Positions 1 through 8,956 of a DNA stretch of 64,000 bases are shown here, piece after piece (position 1 is the first letter of the stretch; each line of letters opens with the position of its first letter). The notes under the pieces were generated by a model. That model searched no databases, was not told where the DNA came from, and saw nothing but the letters and a program-made list of their open reading frames with translations. This stretch comes from Variovorax sp. N23. GTDB taxonomy: Bacteria > Pseudomonadota > Gammaproteobacteria > Burkholderiales > Burkholderiaceae_C. The position numbers and the translations under genes are program-made. The stretch is from contig NZ_JAOOPY010000001.1 of NCBI RefSeq assembly GCF_025486315.1, forward strand, positions 523,211 to 587,210, written 5' to 3'.

Positions 1-480
1 CTGCCGCCCGTCGAGCCGGAAGGTGAGCGCGGCGTGATGAAAGATCAACGAGAAGTCGACCTCGTTGTGCTCGAGCATGCGAACGATCTCGGCCAGCGCG
101 TTGGTCAGCACCCGGACCTCGCCTTGCCGCAGCACGGGTTGCAGCCGTACCAGCGCGTCGGCCAGCACCGTGCGTGCCAGCGTGCGGCCGGTGGCCACCG
201 TCACCGTGCGCGCCTGGCGGCCGGCGACGCTGCGCATTTCCTCGCGCGAGCCTTCGACACCCCGCACCACCTGCGTGGCGTTTTCCAGGAAGCTGTCGCC
301 CGCAGGCGTCAGCGCCACGGGCGAACTGCCCCGCTCGATCAGTGCCGTTCCGGCCCACGACTCCAGCGCGCGGATGCGGCGGCCGAAGGCCGGGTGCGTG
401 ACATGGCGAAGTTCGGCCGCGCGCGTGAAGCTGCGGGTCTGCGCCAGCACGATGAAGTCTTCCATCCACTTGAGTTGCAT
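1..480 (-). CDS. LysR-family transcriptional regulator, 3' end outside window
   Basis: The 160 visible residues begin MQLKWMEDFIVLAQTRSF and contain the N-terminal winged helix-turn-helix of LysR regulators (roughly residues 1-60), followed by the start of the effector-binding domain. The start is the ATG at 478-480. The gene is co-oriented with, and 45 bases downstream of, the ABC transporter ATPase gene, so it may be the last gene of that operon. In the family the protein is a cytoplasmic DNA-binding regulator responding to a small ligand. The C-terminal part lies beyond base 1. The ligand and targets cannot be read from the sequence. Confidence 0.9.
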   Translation of the reverse strand, partial: MQLKWMEDFIVLAQTRSFTRAAELRHVTHPAFGRRIRALESWAGTALIERGSSPVALTPAGDSFLENATQVVRGVEGSREEMRSVAGRQARTVTVATGRTLARTVLADALVRLQPVLRQGEVRVLTNALAEIVRMLEHNEVDFSLIFHHAALTFRLDGRQ

Positions 481-525
481 GGCGTGGATTCTCCGGCCAG
501 CGACCGGAATGGGCGCAGCAGTGCG

Positions 526-1333
<808 letters not shown>

Positions 1334-1350
<17 letters not shown>

Positions 1351-1987
1351 GGGTCTTCCTCTCGAGATGTTTGGCGAACAGACTGATGGGGAAACACAGC
1401 GCGAAGTACATCAGCGCGACGCAGCTGAAGACCACGAAGGGCTTGAAGGTGGCATTGGAGATCATGCTGCCGGCCTTGGTGAGTTCCACGAAGCCGATCA
1501 CCGAGGCCAGCGCGGTGCCCTTGACCACCTGCACCAGGAAGCCGACGGTGGGCGCGGTGGCGATCTTCACGGCCTGCGGCAGGATCACGTGGCGCATCTG
1601 CTCGCCGAAGGTGAGCGCGAGGCTTCCCGATGCCTCCCACTGCCCCTTGGGGATGGAGGCCACGCAGCCGCGCCAGATCTCGGTGAGGAAGGCGCTGGTG
1701 TAGAGCGTGAGCGCCACGGTGGCCGCGGTCCATGCCGACACCTCGATGCCCATCAACGCGATGCCGAAGTAGGCGAGGAAGAGTTGCATGAGCAGCGGCG
1801 TGCCCTGGAACAGCTGGACGTAGGCGCCGATCGCGCGGTCGAGCCACTTGCCCGCGCGCAGCCGCAGGAAGAGCAGCAGCCCGCCCACCAGCCCGCCGCC
1901 GACGAAGGCGATCAGCGAGAGCACCACGGTCCAGCGCAGGGCCAGCAGCAGGTTGCGCAGGATGTCCCAGAGAGAGAAGTCGTTCAT
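1334..1987 (-). CDS. Polar amino-acid ABC transporter permease (second of pair)
   Basis: An inner-membrane permease of the HisM/GlnP family, about 217 residues if it starts at MNDFSLWDILRN (ATG at 1985-1987). That start fits the family length; the open frame extends 25 residues upstream, but through a repeat element. Several hydrophobic segments and the EAA-type cytoplasmic loop (around EASGSLALTFGEQMRHVILPQA) are visible. It would pair with the other permease to form the channel. It overlaps the ATPase start. A REP-like palindrome separates it from the upstream permease gene, which may lower its expression relative to the binding protein. Confidence 0.92.
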
Positions 1988-2059
1988 GACGGTATTCCTC
2001 GAGTTTCTTGCGCTAAGCCTGGGCGCAGCCGATGAGACCGGCACGGCCGGAGGCCAGGG

Positions 2060-2140
2060 CACCCGCGGAACTGGCTTCGCCAGGCCGCTGGGTGCGCCCC
2101 CTTGAGGGGGAAGCGCCGCAGGCGCATCGGGGGTGGGTGT
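2060..2140. repeat. REP-like intergenic palindromic element, copy 1
   Basis: The element consists of a stem-loop around GGCTTCGCC, a CCCCCTTGAGGGGG palindrome, a GC-rich stem and a final CGGGGGTGGG. The copy at 2858-2945 has the same modules in the same order and orientation. It fills the gap between the two permease genes of the amino-acid ABC operon. Similar palindromes are common between genes of Comamonadaceae. A role in mRNA stability or attenuation is inference. Confidence 0.75.
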
Positions 2141-2146
2141 TCATTT

Positions 2147-2803
2147 TCAGCGGCCGAAGAAGAGTTTGGGGCCGGCCCAGTTGAGCAGGCGGCGCAGGCC
2201 GATCGACAGCGCCAGGTAGATCAGCGTGGCGATGATGAAGGCCTCGAACGCGCGGAAGTTGCGGCTCTGGATCAGGTTGGCCGCGTAGCTCAGGTCTTCG
2301 ACCGAGATCTGGCTGCACACCGCCGAGCCGAGCATCACGATGATGATCTGGCTCACCATGGCGGGCCAGACCTTCTTGAGCGCGGGCGGCAGCACCACGC
2401 GCAGGAAGACCTGCATGCGGTTGAGCGCGAGGCTCACGGCGGCTTCGATCTGTCCCTTGGGCGTGGCCTCGATGCCGGCGCGGATGATCTCGGTCGCGTA
2501 GGCGCCGAGGTTGGCCACCATCGCGATGATCGAGGCCGTCTCCGGCGTGAGCTTGACGCCCGCGGCCGGCAGCCCGAAGAAGATGAAGAAGAGCTGGACG
2601 ATGAAGGGCGTGTTGCGGATCAGCTCCACATAGGTGCCCACCACCCAGCGCAGCCATGCTGGCCCGCTGGAGCGGGCCCAGGCGCAGGCCACGCCCACCA
2701 CCATGCCGATGACCGTGGCGATGGCCGTGAGGCCGATGGTCCACGCCACGCCCTTGGCGAGCAGCCGCCAGTCGACCAGAACGGCGCCGAAGTCGAATTC
2801 CAT
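2147..2803 (-). CDS. Polar amino-acid ABC transporter permease (first of pair)
   Basis: A 218-residue inner-membrane permease beginning MEFDFGAVLVDWRLL, of the same family as its neighbour at 1334-1987. It has about five hydrophobic segments and the conserved cytoplasmic EAA-like loop (EAAVSLALNRMQVFLRVVLPPAL). It lies between the binding-protein gene and the second permease gene, with a REP-like palindrome on each side. The pair would form the transmembrane pore of an importer for a polar amino acid or related small amine. The substrate is unknown. Confidence 0.92.
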   Translation of the reverse strand: MEFDFGAVLVDWRLLAKGVAWTIGLTAIATVIGMVVGVACAWARSSGPAWLRWVVGTYVELIRNTPFIVQLFFIFFGLPAAGVKLTPETASIIAMVANLGAYATEIIRAGIEATPKGQIEAAVSLALNRMQVFLRVVLPPALKKVWPAMVSQIIIVMLGSAVCSQISVEDLSYAANLIQSRNFRAFEAFIIATLIYLALSIGLRRLLNWAGPKLFFGR

Positions 2804-2857
2804 GTCAGCCTTTCAGCAGGTGTTGTGACGCCGCAGCGTTTCAAGTCCCTTCCAGGG

Positions 2858-2945
2858 ACACCGCGGAACCGGCTTCGCCGGACCGCTGGTGTCTCCCCCT
2901 CGAGGGGGAGGCGGCTACACGAAGTGAGCCGCTTCGGGGGTGGGA
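2858..2945. repeat. REP-like intergenic palindromic element, copy 2
   Basis: It contains the stem ACCGGCTTCGCCGG, the perfect palindrome CCCCCTCGAGGGGG, a stem GGCGGCT/AGCCGC and a closing CGGGGGTGGG. It lies directly after the stop codon of the binding-protein gene in the direction of transcription. In other operons this position is where REP elements protect the message of the abundant binding protein. That role here is inferred. Confidence 0.8.
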
Positions 2946-2946
2946 C

Positions 2947-3753
2947 TCATACAGGCAGGTCGCCGGCTGCTTTACCCAGCCACTTCATCGACATCTTGTC
3001 GAGCGTGCCGTCCTTCTTGGCGGCCGCGATGATCTCGTTGACCTTGGCCTTCAGGGCGGTTTCGTTCTTGGCGATGCCCACGAAGCACGGGCTGTCCTTG
3101 AGCAGCAGCTTGAATTCGGCGCTGACCTTCGGGTTCTTGGCCAGCATGTCGCTCGCCACCGCGGCGCTGGTCGCGACGGTTTGCGTCTGGCCGGCCACGA
3201 AGGCGGCGATGGTCGCGTTGTTGTCCTCGAAGCGGCGGTAGTCGACGTTCGGCGGCGCCACCTTGTTCAGTTCCTGGTCTTCCATCGCGCCGCGCGTCAC
3301 GGCCACGGTCTTGCCGGCCATGTCGGCGAAGCTGGTGAGCTTCATGCTCTTGGCGGCGTACACGGCCTGGAAGAAGGGCGCGTAGGCGGAGGAGAAGTCG
3401 ATGACCTTCTCGCGCTCGGCGTTCTTGCCCAGCGTGGAGATCACGAGGTCGGCCTTCCTGGTTTGCAGGTACGGGATGCGGTTGGCGCTGGTGACGGGCA
3501 CCAGTTCGATCTTCACTCCCATCTTGGCGGCGATGAGCTGGGCCATCTCGATGTCCAGGCCGACGGGCGTCATGGTCTTGTCGACCGAGCCGTAGGGCGG
3601 GTAGTCGGTGGGCACGGCGACCTTCAGGGTCTTGGACTTCATGATGTTGTCCAGCGCGTTTTGGGCCTGCGCGCCGCCGGCGGCGAACAGGGCGGACGAT
3701 GCCAGCGCGAGAAGGGCGAACCGGCGTTTGGAGAGAGTGAGAACGGACTTCAT
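2947..3753 (-). CDS. ABC transporter periplasmic amino-acid-binding protein (family 3)
   Basis: A 268-residue exported solute-binding protein. A signal peptide (KRRFALLALASSALFAAGGAQA) is followed by the family 3 fold starting LKVAVPTDYPPYGSVD, with GLDIEMAQLIAAKMG and the RKADLVISTLG strand typical of polar amino-acid binders. Its ATG overlaps the TGA of the upstream GntR gene (ATGA at 3750-3753), and an AGGAG ribosome-binding site lies inside the regulator's last codons. Expression is therefore probably coupled to the regulator and controlled from the candidate operators at 3844 and 4589. The exact ligand cannot be called. Confidence 0.93.
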   Translation of the reverse strand: MKSVLTLSKRRFALLALASSALFAAGGAQAQNALDNIMKSKTLKVAVPTDYPPYGSVDKTMTPVGLDIEMAQLIAAKMGVKIELVPVTSANRIPYLQTRKADLVISTLGKNAEREKVIDFSSAYAPFFQAVYAAKSMKLTSFADMAGKTVAVTRGAMEDQELNKVAPPNVDYRRFEDNNATIAAFVAGQTQTVATSAAVASDMLAKNPKVSAEFKLLLKDSPCFVGIAKNETALKAKVNEIIAAAKKDGTLDKMSMKWLGKAAGDLPV

Positions 3754-4559
3754 AGCAAGGCTCCTAGGTAAGTCGATGAATCGTCGGAAGGGGTGGCGGG
3801 CTTGGCGGGCGTCTTGCGCCCGGCCTTGCCTTTTTCGGCAGTGCTTGTATGCAAGAGTTGTGCCTTAGTCTTGTCGGCCGAAGGGGTGCCCCGAAGCGGG
3901 GCCAGTGCATCGCGCAGGTGCGCGAGCGGGTCGTTCTGGGTCTGCTGGCGCAGGGCGGAATGCACCGTTCCGATGTGCTCGGCCATCAAGGCTTCGGCCG
4001 CGGCGGCGTCGCCCCGGGCCAGTGCGTCGACGATGCGCACATGGTCGTCGCACGATTGCGCGGCGTCGTGCGTCGACTGGTAGAGCATGGCGATCAGCGT
4101 GGTGCGCGCGGTGAAGTCGCGCAGGGTGTCGGCCAGCAGGTTGTTGCCCAGGCACTCGGCCAGGCAGACGTGGAAGTCGCCCAGCAGGAAGCTGCGCGCG
4201 CCCACGTCGCTCTCCTTGATGGCGGCCTTCTCGCGCTGCAGGTGCTGCTTCAGGCGGCGCAGCGCCGCCTTGTCGACGCTGCCCGCGCTGCGGATCAGGC
4301 CGACCTCGATCACGCGGCGGGCCTCGAAGGCCTCCCGGGCTTCCTCCTCGGACGGCTCGATCACGAACCAGCCCCGGCGCGCCGACACGGTGACGATGCC
4401 GCGCGCCGCCAGGCGGGTGAGGGCCTCGCGCACGATGGTGCGGCTGCAGTCGAACAGCATGGCGAGCTGCTGCTCGCCCAGGCGCGAGCCGGGTGCCAGC
4501 TTGCGGGCCATCACCGCTTCGACGATGCGTGCACTGATTTCGGAGGCGGAGATGGACAT
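3750..4559 (-). CDS. GntR/FadR-type (FCD domain) transcriptional regulator
   Basis: A 269-residue regulator starting MSISASEISARIVEAVMARK. The winged HTH (residues about 5-70, SRTIVREALTRLAARG) precedes an FCD ligand domain (about 75-215) with conserved acidic and histidine positions (GDFHVCLAE, DDHVRIVDAL, MAEHIGTV) that usually hold a metal ion. The ATG at 4557-4559 was chosen because it starts the HTH; the open frame extends upstream through probable promoter DNA. A Lys/Thr/Pro-rich tail of about 50 residues has no obvious fold and encodes a candidate operator. It is the first gene of the amino-acid importer operon and probably represses it and itself. Confidence 0.92.
   Translation of the reverse strand: MSISASEISARIVEAVMARKLAPGSRLGEQQLAMLFDCSRTIVREALTRLAARGIVTVSARRGWFVIEPSEEEAREAFEARRVIEVGLIRSAGSVDKAALRRLKQHLQREKAAIKESDVGARSFLLGDFHVCLAECLGNNLLADTLRDFTARTTLIAMLYQSTHDAAQSCDDHVRIVDALARGDAAAAEALMAEHIGTVHSALRQQTQNDPLAHLRDALAPLRGTPSADKTKAQLLHTSTAEKGKAGRKTPAKPATPSDDSSTYLGALL
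3844..3863 (-). promoter_or_regulatory. Candidate GntR operator inside the regulator's 3' end
   Basis: The bases CTTGTATGCAAG (3844-3855) form a near-palindrome. GTATGCAAGAGTTGTGC (3847-3863) matches 15 of 17 bases of the site at 4592-4608. It lies about 95 bases before the start of the binding-protein gene. CTTG-N4-CAAG symmetry fits FCD-type GntR regulators. Function is inferred. Confidence 0.5.
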
Positions 4560-4588
4560 GCCTGAGGCGTCAGCAGGTTCCGTGCCTG

Positions 4589-4608
4589 CTGGTATGCAAG
4601 ATGTGTGC
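4589..4608 (-). promoter_or_regulatory. Candidate GntR operator upstream of the regulator gene
   Basis: The bases CTGGTATGCAAG followed by ATGTGTGC lie 30-50 bases before the regulator's ATG and in the divergent gap with the diguanylate cyclase gene. GTATGCAAGATGTGTGC (4592-4608) repeats the site at 3847-3863 with two adjacent bases exchanged. An autoregulatory operator is the simplest reading. Confidence 0.5.
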
Positions 4609-4762
4609 ACCAAGCCGGTGAATGCGCCGGGTGGTGCATCGGCGCCGTTGGCGTGCGTCGCGCTGCACCGCACCGGTTCGTGCCGTGCGCAGGCGGCGTC
4701 GGAGCGCGGTGTTTTCCGCAGGCAGAATCCGAGCCAGCACAACAACAATCTCTCAGACCCGC

Positions 4763-6571
4763 ATGTTCCCGCGTGATGGCCGCCCGACGAGCATCGACCT
4801 CCTGCCAGTGTCCGGGCGGTCGGACACCGTCGTGGCCGATGTGCTCAGACCCATCGGCGAGGCGCTCGACAGCCTGGGGATCGCCTGCTGCCTGTTCGAC
4901 CCGAGCGACGCCACGCTGCTGTGGAACCGCACCTTCCTGCGTTTCTTCCCCGAGCACGCGGACGCCATCCATGTCGGCGAGCCCTATGCCGAGAACCTGC
5001 GCCGCTTCTACGGCAAGCGGCTCGATGCCCGCGAGAAGCCGGCGATCGAGCGCTACATCGCCGAGGGGATCGCGCGCCATCGCACGCAGCAGCAGCCGAT
5101 CGTCTTCAGCCACGGAGGGCGTCAGCTGCGGGTCGCGTCCCTGCCGCTGCAGGGCGTCGGGCGCATCCGCCTGTGGCGCGAGGAGGCCCTGGAGGCCGGC
5201 GGGGGCCTGACGGCGTCGGGCAACGGTTGCCCGGAGTTCTCGAGCCTCGACGGCGCTTCGCTGTTCGACCATCTGGCGGATGGCTTCATGGTGACCGACC
5301 CCGACCACTGCATCGCGTGGGTCAACGAGCCTTTCGTTCACCTCTATGGACTGGCGGACCGCGATGCGGCCCGGGGCCTGCGCTTCGAGGCGGTCTACCG
5401 CCTGGCCTGGTCGGATGCCGCGCGGGAGGAGCACCCTCTGTTCGAGCAGGGCCTGGTCGTGCTCGAGGAGAACCTGCGCTTCGCCGGCGCGCCTTTCGAG
5501 GTGCCGCTGCCACAGGCGCGCTGGAGCCGTGTGGTGGTGCAGCACGGCCCCGATGGCCGAGGCTACTTCGCGCACGTCGACATCACGGTGCTCAAGCGCC
5601 AGCAGCAGCAGCTGGTGGCGGCCGAGCGCCGCGCGCGCGAGAGCGAAACCTTGCTGCGCCAGAAGTCGGCGCTGCTCGAGGCCACGCTCGAGCGGATGGA
5701 GCAGGGCATCATGATGGTCAATGCGCAGCGGGTGGTCGAGGTGTGCAACCGCCGGGCGATGCAGCTGCTCGACCTGCCGGAAGACCTGATGGCGTCGCGG
5801 CCCAGTTTCCAGTCGGTGCTCGACTACCAGACCGCGAAGGGCGAGTTCGCCAGCACCCCGGCGGACGTGCTGGACTTCATTCGCGAAGGCGGCATCCTCC
5901 AGACGTCCCAGCGCTACGAACGGCCGCGGCCCGACGGGCGTGTGATCGAGATCTTCAGCGTACCGATCGAGGGCGGCGGCGTGGTGCGGACCTACACCGA
6001 CATCACTGACCGGCGTCGCAGCGAGGCGCGCATCCGCCACCTGGCGCGCCACGACGGATTGACGGCCCTGGTGAACCGCGATGCCTTTCTCGAAAGCCTG
6101 GTGGAGGCGGTCCGCGCGGCCCGCCTGGGCGCCGTGCCCTTCGCGGTGCACTACATCGACATCGACCGCTTCAAGCCGATCAACGACCGCTTCGGCCACG
6201 CCGTCGGCGACAAGGTGCTGGTGATGGTGGCCGATCGCATGCGGCAGACCGCCGTGGACGGCGAGGTCCTGGCGCGTCTGGGGGGCGACGAGTTCGCCGT
6301 GCTGCAGTACGGCGCGGGCAACGAACAGGCGGCGCGGTCGCTGGCCGACCGCCTGCTGGCGGCGCTGGCGCCGCCGATGCAGGTCGAAGGCCATCGCCTG
6401 ACCGTGGGCGCATCGATCGGTATCGCGCTGTATCCCGACGCAGGCGACGACGCCGACCTGCTCATGCGGCACGCGGACAGCGCGATGTACGCCGCCAAGG
6501 TGCACGGCGCGGCCAGCGTGCAGCTCTACGCGCGCGGCGTGCCGGGACTCAGGCTTTCAGCGTCGCCTTGA
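4763..6571 (+). CDS. PAS-domain diguanylate cyclase (GGDEF)
   Basis: About 602 residues from MFPRDGRPTSIDLL, the start chosen because upstream codons lack a plausible fold. Two or three PAS-like sensor modules (about 20-140, 155-275 and 300-425) are joined by a coiled stretch (LKRQQQQLVAAERRARE). The C-terminal GGDEF domain has YIDIDRFKPIND and an intact GGDEF at about residues 507-511, so cyclic-di-GMP synthesis is expected. The RxxD product-inhibition site normally just before GGDEF is absent. There are no clear membrane segments, so it is probably a cytoplasmic sensor. There is no EAL domain. Its 3' end overlaps the convergent OsmC gene by 23 bases. Confidence 0.92.
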   Translation: MFPRDGRPTSIDLLPVSGRSDTVVADVLRPIGEALDSLGIACCLFDPSDATLLWNRTFLRFFPEHADAIHVGEPYAENLRRFYGKRLDAREKPAIERYIAEGIARHRTQQQPIVFSHGGRQLRVASLPLQGVGRIRLWREEALEAGGGLTASGNGCPEFSSLDGASLFDHLADGFMVTDPDHCIAWVNEPFVHLYGLADRDAARGLRFEAVYRLAWSDAAREEHPLFEQGLVVLEENLRFAGAPFEVPLPQARWSRVVVQHGPDGRGYFAHVDITVLKRQQQQLVAAERRARESETLLRQKSALLEATLERMEQGIMMVNAQRVVEVCNRRAMQLLDLPEDLMASRPSFQSVLDYQTAKGEFASTPADVLDFIREGGILQTSQRYERPRPDGRVIEIFSVPIEGGGVVRTYTDITDRRRSEARIRHLARHDGLTALVNRDAFLESLVEAVRAARLGAVPFAVHYIDIDRFKPINDRFGHAVGDKVLVMVADRMRQTAVDGEVLARLGGDEFAVLQYGAGNEQAARSLADRLLAALAPPMQVEGHRLTVGASIGIALYPDAGDDADLLMRHADSAMYAAKVHGAASVQLYARGVPGLRLSASP

Positions 6572-6989
6572 GGGTGATCTCCGGCACGCTGGCCAGCGCC
6601 TTCGACAGGGGGCAGCCGGCCTTGGCGGCGGCGGCGATGGCCTGAAACTTCGCCTCGTCGATGCCGGGAATGCTGGCGTCGAGTTCCAGCGCGATGCGGT
6701 CGATCTTGAAGCCGGCGCCGTCCTTGGACAGGCGCACGGCGGCGCGCGTGTCGATCGCCGTGGCCGCGAGGCCTTCGGCCTCCAGCGCGAAGGCGAAGGC
6801 CATGGTGAGGCAGGCGGCGTGGGCCGCGCCCACGATCTCTTCCGGGTTGGTGCCGGTGCGGTCGTCGCCGAAGCGGCTCGCGAAACCGTAGGGGTAGTCC
6901 TTGAGCGCGCCGGTCTCGGTGCTGATGTGGCCTTGGCCGGTCTTGCCGGCGCCTTCCCAGTGAACGCTTGCCTTCTTGTCTGCTGCCAT
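6549..6989 (-). CDS. OsmC-family peroxiredoxin
   Basis: A 146-residue cytoplasmic protein from MAADKKASVHWEG, preceded by an AGGAGTT ribosome-binding site. Two reactive cysteines of the OsmC fold are present, in AAHAACLTMAF (about residue 60) and AAAKAGCPLSKAL (about residue 124). OsmC subfamily proteins reduce organic hydroperoxides with a Cys-Cys mechanism and are often osmotically or oxidatively induced. Length and the EAEGLAATAIDTRAAV region fit OsmC rather than Ohr. It ends inside the last codons of the convergent diguanylate cyclase gene. Confidence 0.93.
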   Translation of the reverse strand: MAADKKASVHWEGAGKTGQGHISTETGALKDYPYGFASRFGDDRTGTNPEEIVGAAHAACLTMAFAFALEAEGLAATAIDTRAAVRLSKDGAGFKIDRIALELDASIPGIDEAKFQAIAAAAKAGCPLSKALASVPEITLKATLKA

Positions 6990-7197
6990 GAGGAACTCCT
7001 TGAGGGGGTGATGCGGTGAGTGGGCCTCTCTTGTAGGGTGGCGCCGGCCGCCCGTCTGTCGGCCTGAGGCGCGAACTGGCTCCCTCGTTGGGGGCGGGAG
7101 CGCGCTGTGGCGTCGCCTGTGCGACGGCTTCGGGGCTTCCCCCATGGGGTTCCCCCTCCGTGCGTCGTACCCTCGGGGGCTCTCGTCTGGAGACTTC

Positions 7198-8892
7198 ATG
7201 GACCGCCCGCATCACAAGTTCTGGCCCAAGCGCCTGCCCCATGCCATCACCGTGCCGGCGACCTCGCTGTGGCACAACCTCGCCACCGCCGCCGCGCGCT
7301 ACCCGGACAAGGCCGCGCTGGTCTTCTTCGGCACGGTCGTGACGTACCGCGAGCTGGTGGCGCGCGCGGAGCGGCTGGCCGGCACGCTGCACGCGCTGGG
7401 GGTGCGGCGCGGCGACCGTGTCGTGCTGGACATGCAGAACTGCCCGCAGCTGGTCGTCGCCCATTTCGCCATCCTTCGTGCCAACGCCGTGGTGGTGCCG
7501 GTCAACCCGATGAACCGGGCCGAGGAGCTCAAGCACTACATCGTCGACCCCGATGCCAAGGTCGCCCTCACCACCGGCGACCTCGCGCCCGAGCTGGCCA
7601 GGGCCAGCGACGCGCTCGAGCCCGCGCAGCGGCTGTCGCACCTGATCGTCACGCAGTTCACCGATGCCTTCGACCCCGCGGTGACCGGCGACGAGGCGCC
7701 CGCCCCGGCCTGGCGCGACTGGCTGCTGGCGCGCCACCCGCTGCCCGCGCTGGCGGGCGGCACCGTGCTGCACTGGCAGGACGCGCTCGACGCCGGCCAC
7801 ACGCCGCCCGCGCACGTGGTGGGCGCCGGCGACATGGCGCTGCTGCCCTACACCAGCGGCACCACCGGCCTGCCCAAGGGCTGCATCCATCACCATTCGA
7901 GCCTGATGCACAACGCGGTGGCCAGCCAGCTGTGGGGCTCGGTGTCGCACGAAGCGGTGGTGCTGGCGGTGGTGCCGATGTTCCACATCACCGGCGTGGT
8001 GAGCATGATGCACACCGCCATCTACTCGGGCGCCACGCTGGTCATCATGCCGCGCTGGGACCGCGAGGTGGCCGGGCGCCTGATCTCGCTGCGCAAGGTG
8101 ACGAGCTGGACCAACATCCCGACGATGGTGATCGACCTGATGGCCAGCCCCAACTTCGCCAGCTTCGACCTGAGCAGCCTGAGCTACATCGGCGGCGGCG
8201 GCGCGGCGATGCCGCAGGCCGTGGCGCAGCGGCTGTTCGAGCAATACGGCCTGCGCTACCAGGAAGGCTACGGCCTGACCGAGACCGCTGCGCCCTCGCA
8301 CGCGCAACCCTTCGAGCACCCGAAGCAGCAGTGCCTGGGCATCCCCTACATGAGCAGCGACTCGCGCGTGGTCGACCCCGAGACGCTGCAGGAAATGCCG
8401 ATGGGCGAATCCGGCGAGATCATCACCTGCGGCCCGGAAGTGTTCCAGGGCTACTGGAAGCGCCCCGACGCCACGGCCGCGGCCTTCGTCGACTTCGACG
8501 GCAAGCGCTACTTCCGCACCGGCGACATGGGCCGCGTCGACGAGGACGGCTACTTCTTCATGACCGACCGCCTCAAGCGGATGATCAACGCCAGCGGCTT
8601 CAAGGTCTGGCCGGCCGAGGTCGAGCTGCTGATGTTCAAGAACCCGGCGATCCAGGAGGCCTGCATCATCGGCACCAAGGACGCCTACCGCGGCGAGTCG
8701 GTCAAGGCGGTGGTCGTGCTGCGGCCCACGCACAAGGACACGACCGAGCAGCAGATCATCGACTGGTGCCGCGAGCACATGGCGGTCTACAAGATTCCGC
8801 GCCAGGTGCAGTTCGTCGACGCACTGCCGAAGAGCGGGGCGGGCAAGGTGATGTGGCGCCTGCTGCAGGAGAAGGAAGCGGACCCGGCCTGA
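7198..8892 (+). CDS. AMP-forming acyl-CoA ligase (medium/long-chain fatty acid type)
   Basis: 564 residues from MDRPHHKFWPKRLP, with GGAG in the right place upstream. The AMP-binding core has the phosphate loop YTSGTTGLPKG (about residue 217), the adenine region YQEGYGLTET, the hinge TGDMGRVDEDGYFFMTDRLKRMI and the catalytic C-terminal lysine region (PKSGAGKVMWR). It activates a carboxylic acid to an acyl-AMP and then to acyl-CoA. Overall pattern resembles AlkK-like ligases. It stands alone: the OsmC gene upstream is divergent and the next gene has its own promoter. The substrate chain length is uncertain. Confidence 0.92.
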   Translation: MDRPHHKFWPKRLPHAITVPATSLWHNLATAAARYPDKAALVFFGTVVTYRELVARAERLAGTLHALGVRRGDRVVLDMQNCPQLVVAHFAILRANAVVVPVNPMNRAEELKHYIVDPDAKVALTTGDLAPELARASDALEPAQRLSHLIVTQFTDAFDPAVTGDEAPAPAWRDWLLARHPLPALAGGTVLHWQDALDAGHTPPAHVVGAGDMALLPYTSGTTGLPKGCIHHHSSLMHNAVASQLWGSVSHEAVVLAVVPMFHITGVVSMMHTAIYSGATLVIMPRWDREVAGRLISLRKVTSWTNIPTMVIDLMASPNFASFDLSSLSYIGGGGAAMPQAVAQRLFEQYGLRYQEGYGLTETAAPSHAQPFEHPKQQCLGIPYMSSDSRVVDPETLQEMPMGESGEIITCGPEVFQGYWKRPDATAAAFVDFDGKRYFRTGDMGRVDEDGYFFMTDRLKRMINASGFKVWPAEVELLMFKNPAIQEACIIGTKDAYRGESVKAVVVLRPTHKDTTEQQIIDWCREHMAVYKIPRQVQFVDALPKSGAGKVMWRLLQEKEADPA

Positions 8893-8920
8893 TCGCACGG
8901 GCTCACCCTGAACGGGGGCG

Positions 8921-8949
8921 TTGTGCTTCGCGCCCAGGTCCGCAAGAAT
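8921..8949 (+). promoter_or_regulatory. Candidate sigma-70 promoter of the small repeat protein
   Basis: TTGTGC (8921-8926), a 17-base spacer and AAGAAT (8944-8949) are followed by only seven bases before the ATG at 8957. There is no ribosome-binding site. Transcription would begin at or next to the start codon, giving a leaderless message. Confidence 0.5.
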
Positions 8950-8956
8950 CGCGGGC

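Noticed and set aside
7020..7197. GC-rich gap before the acyl-CoA ligase with CCCCCATGGGG and CCCTCGGGGG, resembling the REP-like elements
   Set aside because: The modules do not occur in the same order or with the same stems as at 2060 and 2858, so it was not counted as a third copy.
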